Below, piece after piece: positions 6,224 to 6,295 of a stretch of DNA of 6,295 nt. Source of the stretch: an uncultured bacterium (GTDB lineage Bacteria; Bacteroidota; Bacteroidia; Bacteroidales; Muribaculaceae); NCBI GenBank assembly GCA_946184715.1, contig CAMHGU010000133.1, forward strand, positions 1-6,295, given 5' to 3'. The notes under the pieces were generated by a model that saw only the letters and a program-made list of their open reading frames with translations, searched no databases and was not told the DNA's origin. A program made the position numbers and the translations under genes. The stretch's first letter is position 1, and each line of letters starts with the position of its first letter.

Positions 6224-6295
6224 AGAGATTTTACTCACGCACCTGCCGCCTTCTGATGGCAGAGGCAAGGTACCGAAGTGAGGGAATCAGCGCTA

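Larger units (their letters stand above)
5957..6295. other. Intergenic region without a credible gene
   Basis: After the kinase terminator no frame on either strand shows a believable protein. Open stretches are short, interrupted and dominated by repeat words. Contents in order: hairpin terminator (5977-6004); three CGYCACCC words (6036-6043, 6057-6064, 6067-6074); and a cluster of direct and inverted repeats from about 6095 to the window end. No tRNA-like fold or promoter consensus was found; GAATTTTG at 6075-6082 misses TAnnTTTG by one base and lacks a partner TTG upstream. Confidence 0.7.
6095..6295. repeat. Intergenic repeat cluster, cut by the window end
   Basis: A 36-base direct repeat occurs at 6113-6148 and 6252-6287 with 28 of 36 bases the same and no gaps (period 139). 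Both copies are preceded by GATTTT (6095-6100, 6227-6232) and GCCG (6106-6109, 6245-6248), at different spacings. Between them lies an inverted-repeat core. The word AATCAGCG appears at 6198-6205, 6216-6223 and 6285-6292, and its complement CGCTGAT at 6164-6170. TAGCGCTGAT (6161-6170) and ATCAGCGCTA (6286-6295) are exact inverse complements. The second unit runs into the window edge, so more copies may follow. Confidence 0.75.

Noticed and set aside
6113..6287. Template/variable repeat pair of a diversity-generating retroelement
   Set aside because: The A-biased differences prompted the idea, but the repeats are only 36 bases and non-coding, two of eight changes are not at template adenines, and no reverse transcriptase or target gene is in the window.
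6113..6295. CRISPR array
   Set aside because: Only two diverged copies 139 bases apart, the spacer itself is full of repeats, and no cas gene is present.

Overview
The window reads as a chromosomal piece of a Gram-negative Bacteroidales bacterium. Three things point there: a promoter of the Bacteroidetes type (TTG, 20-bp spacer, TAnnTTTG) instead of a -35/-10 pair; A/T-rich gene starts without Shine-Dalgarno sequences; and a ROK sugar kinase that closely resembles Bacteroides RokA-type kinases. Coding regions are rich in G/C at third positions (GCC, GGC, CTC, ATC), which fits a higher-GC gut lineage such as Muribaculaceae. That family assignment is inference.

All six genes lie on the + strand. 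Positions 27-4885 hold five closely spaced genes (gaps of 12, 14, 18 and 30 bases) that are probably one transcription unit for cell-envelope proteins. They are a secreted L,D-transpeptidase (YkuD fold), a small secreted protein of two SH3-like repeats, a second L,D-transpeptidase predicted to be a lipoprotein, a TonB-dependent outer-membrane receptor, and a predicted DUF362 lipoprotein. The two transpeptidases are about 79% identical over their catalytic domains but have unrelated N-termini, so they look like a local duplication that was re-targeted. The set suggests peptidoglycan modification at the outer-membrane face, coupled or merely adjacent to uptake of an unidentified ligand. No promoter for this unit is visible; it probably lies before the window.

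Positions 4886-4978 are a 93-base spacer with a good Bacteroidetes promoter that drives a separate gene, a ROK-family glucokinase/hexokinase (4979-5956) with complete active-site and zinc motifs. A strong hairpin at 5977-6004 probably ends its transcript.

Positions 6005-6295 have no credible gene. They contain short CGYCACCC repeats and, from about 6095 to the window end, a dense cluster of direct and inverted repeats built from AATCAGCG / CGCTGAT / GCAGAT words. These look like an intergenic repeat element that continues past the window edge.

No wholly new system is demonstrated. The most unusual parts are the transpeptidase-SH3-transpeptidase arrangement linked to a receptor and a DUF362 lipoprotein, and the terminal repeat cluster.
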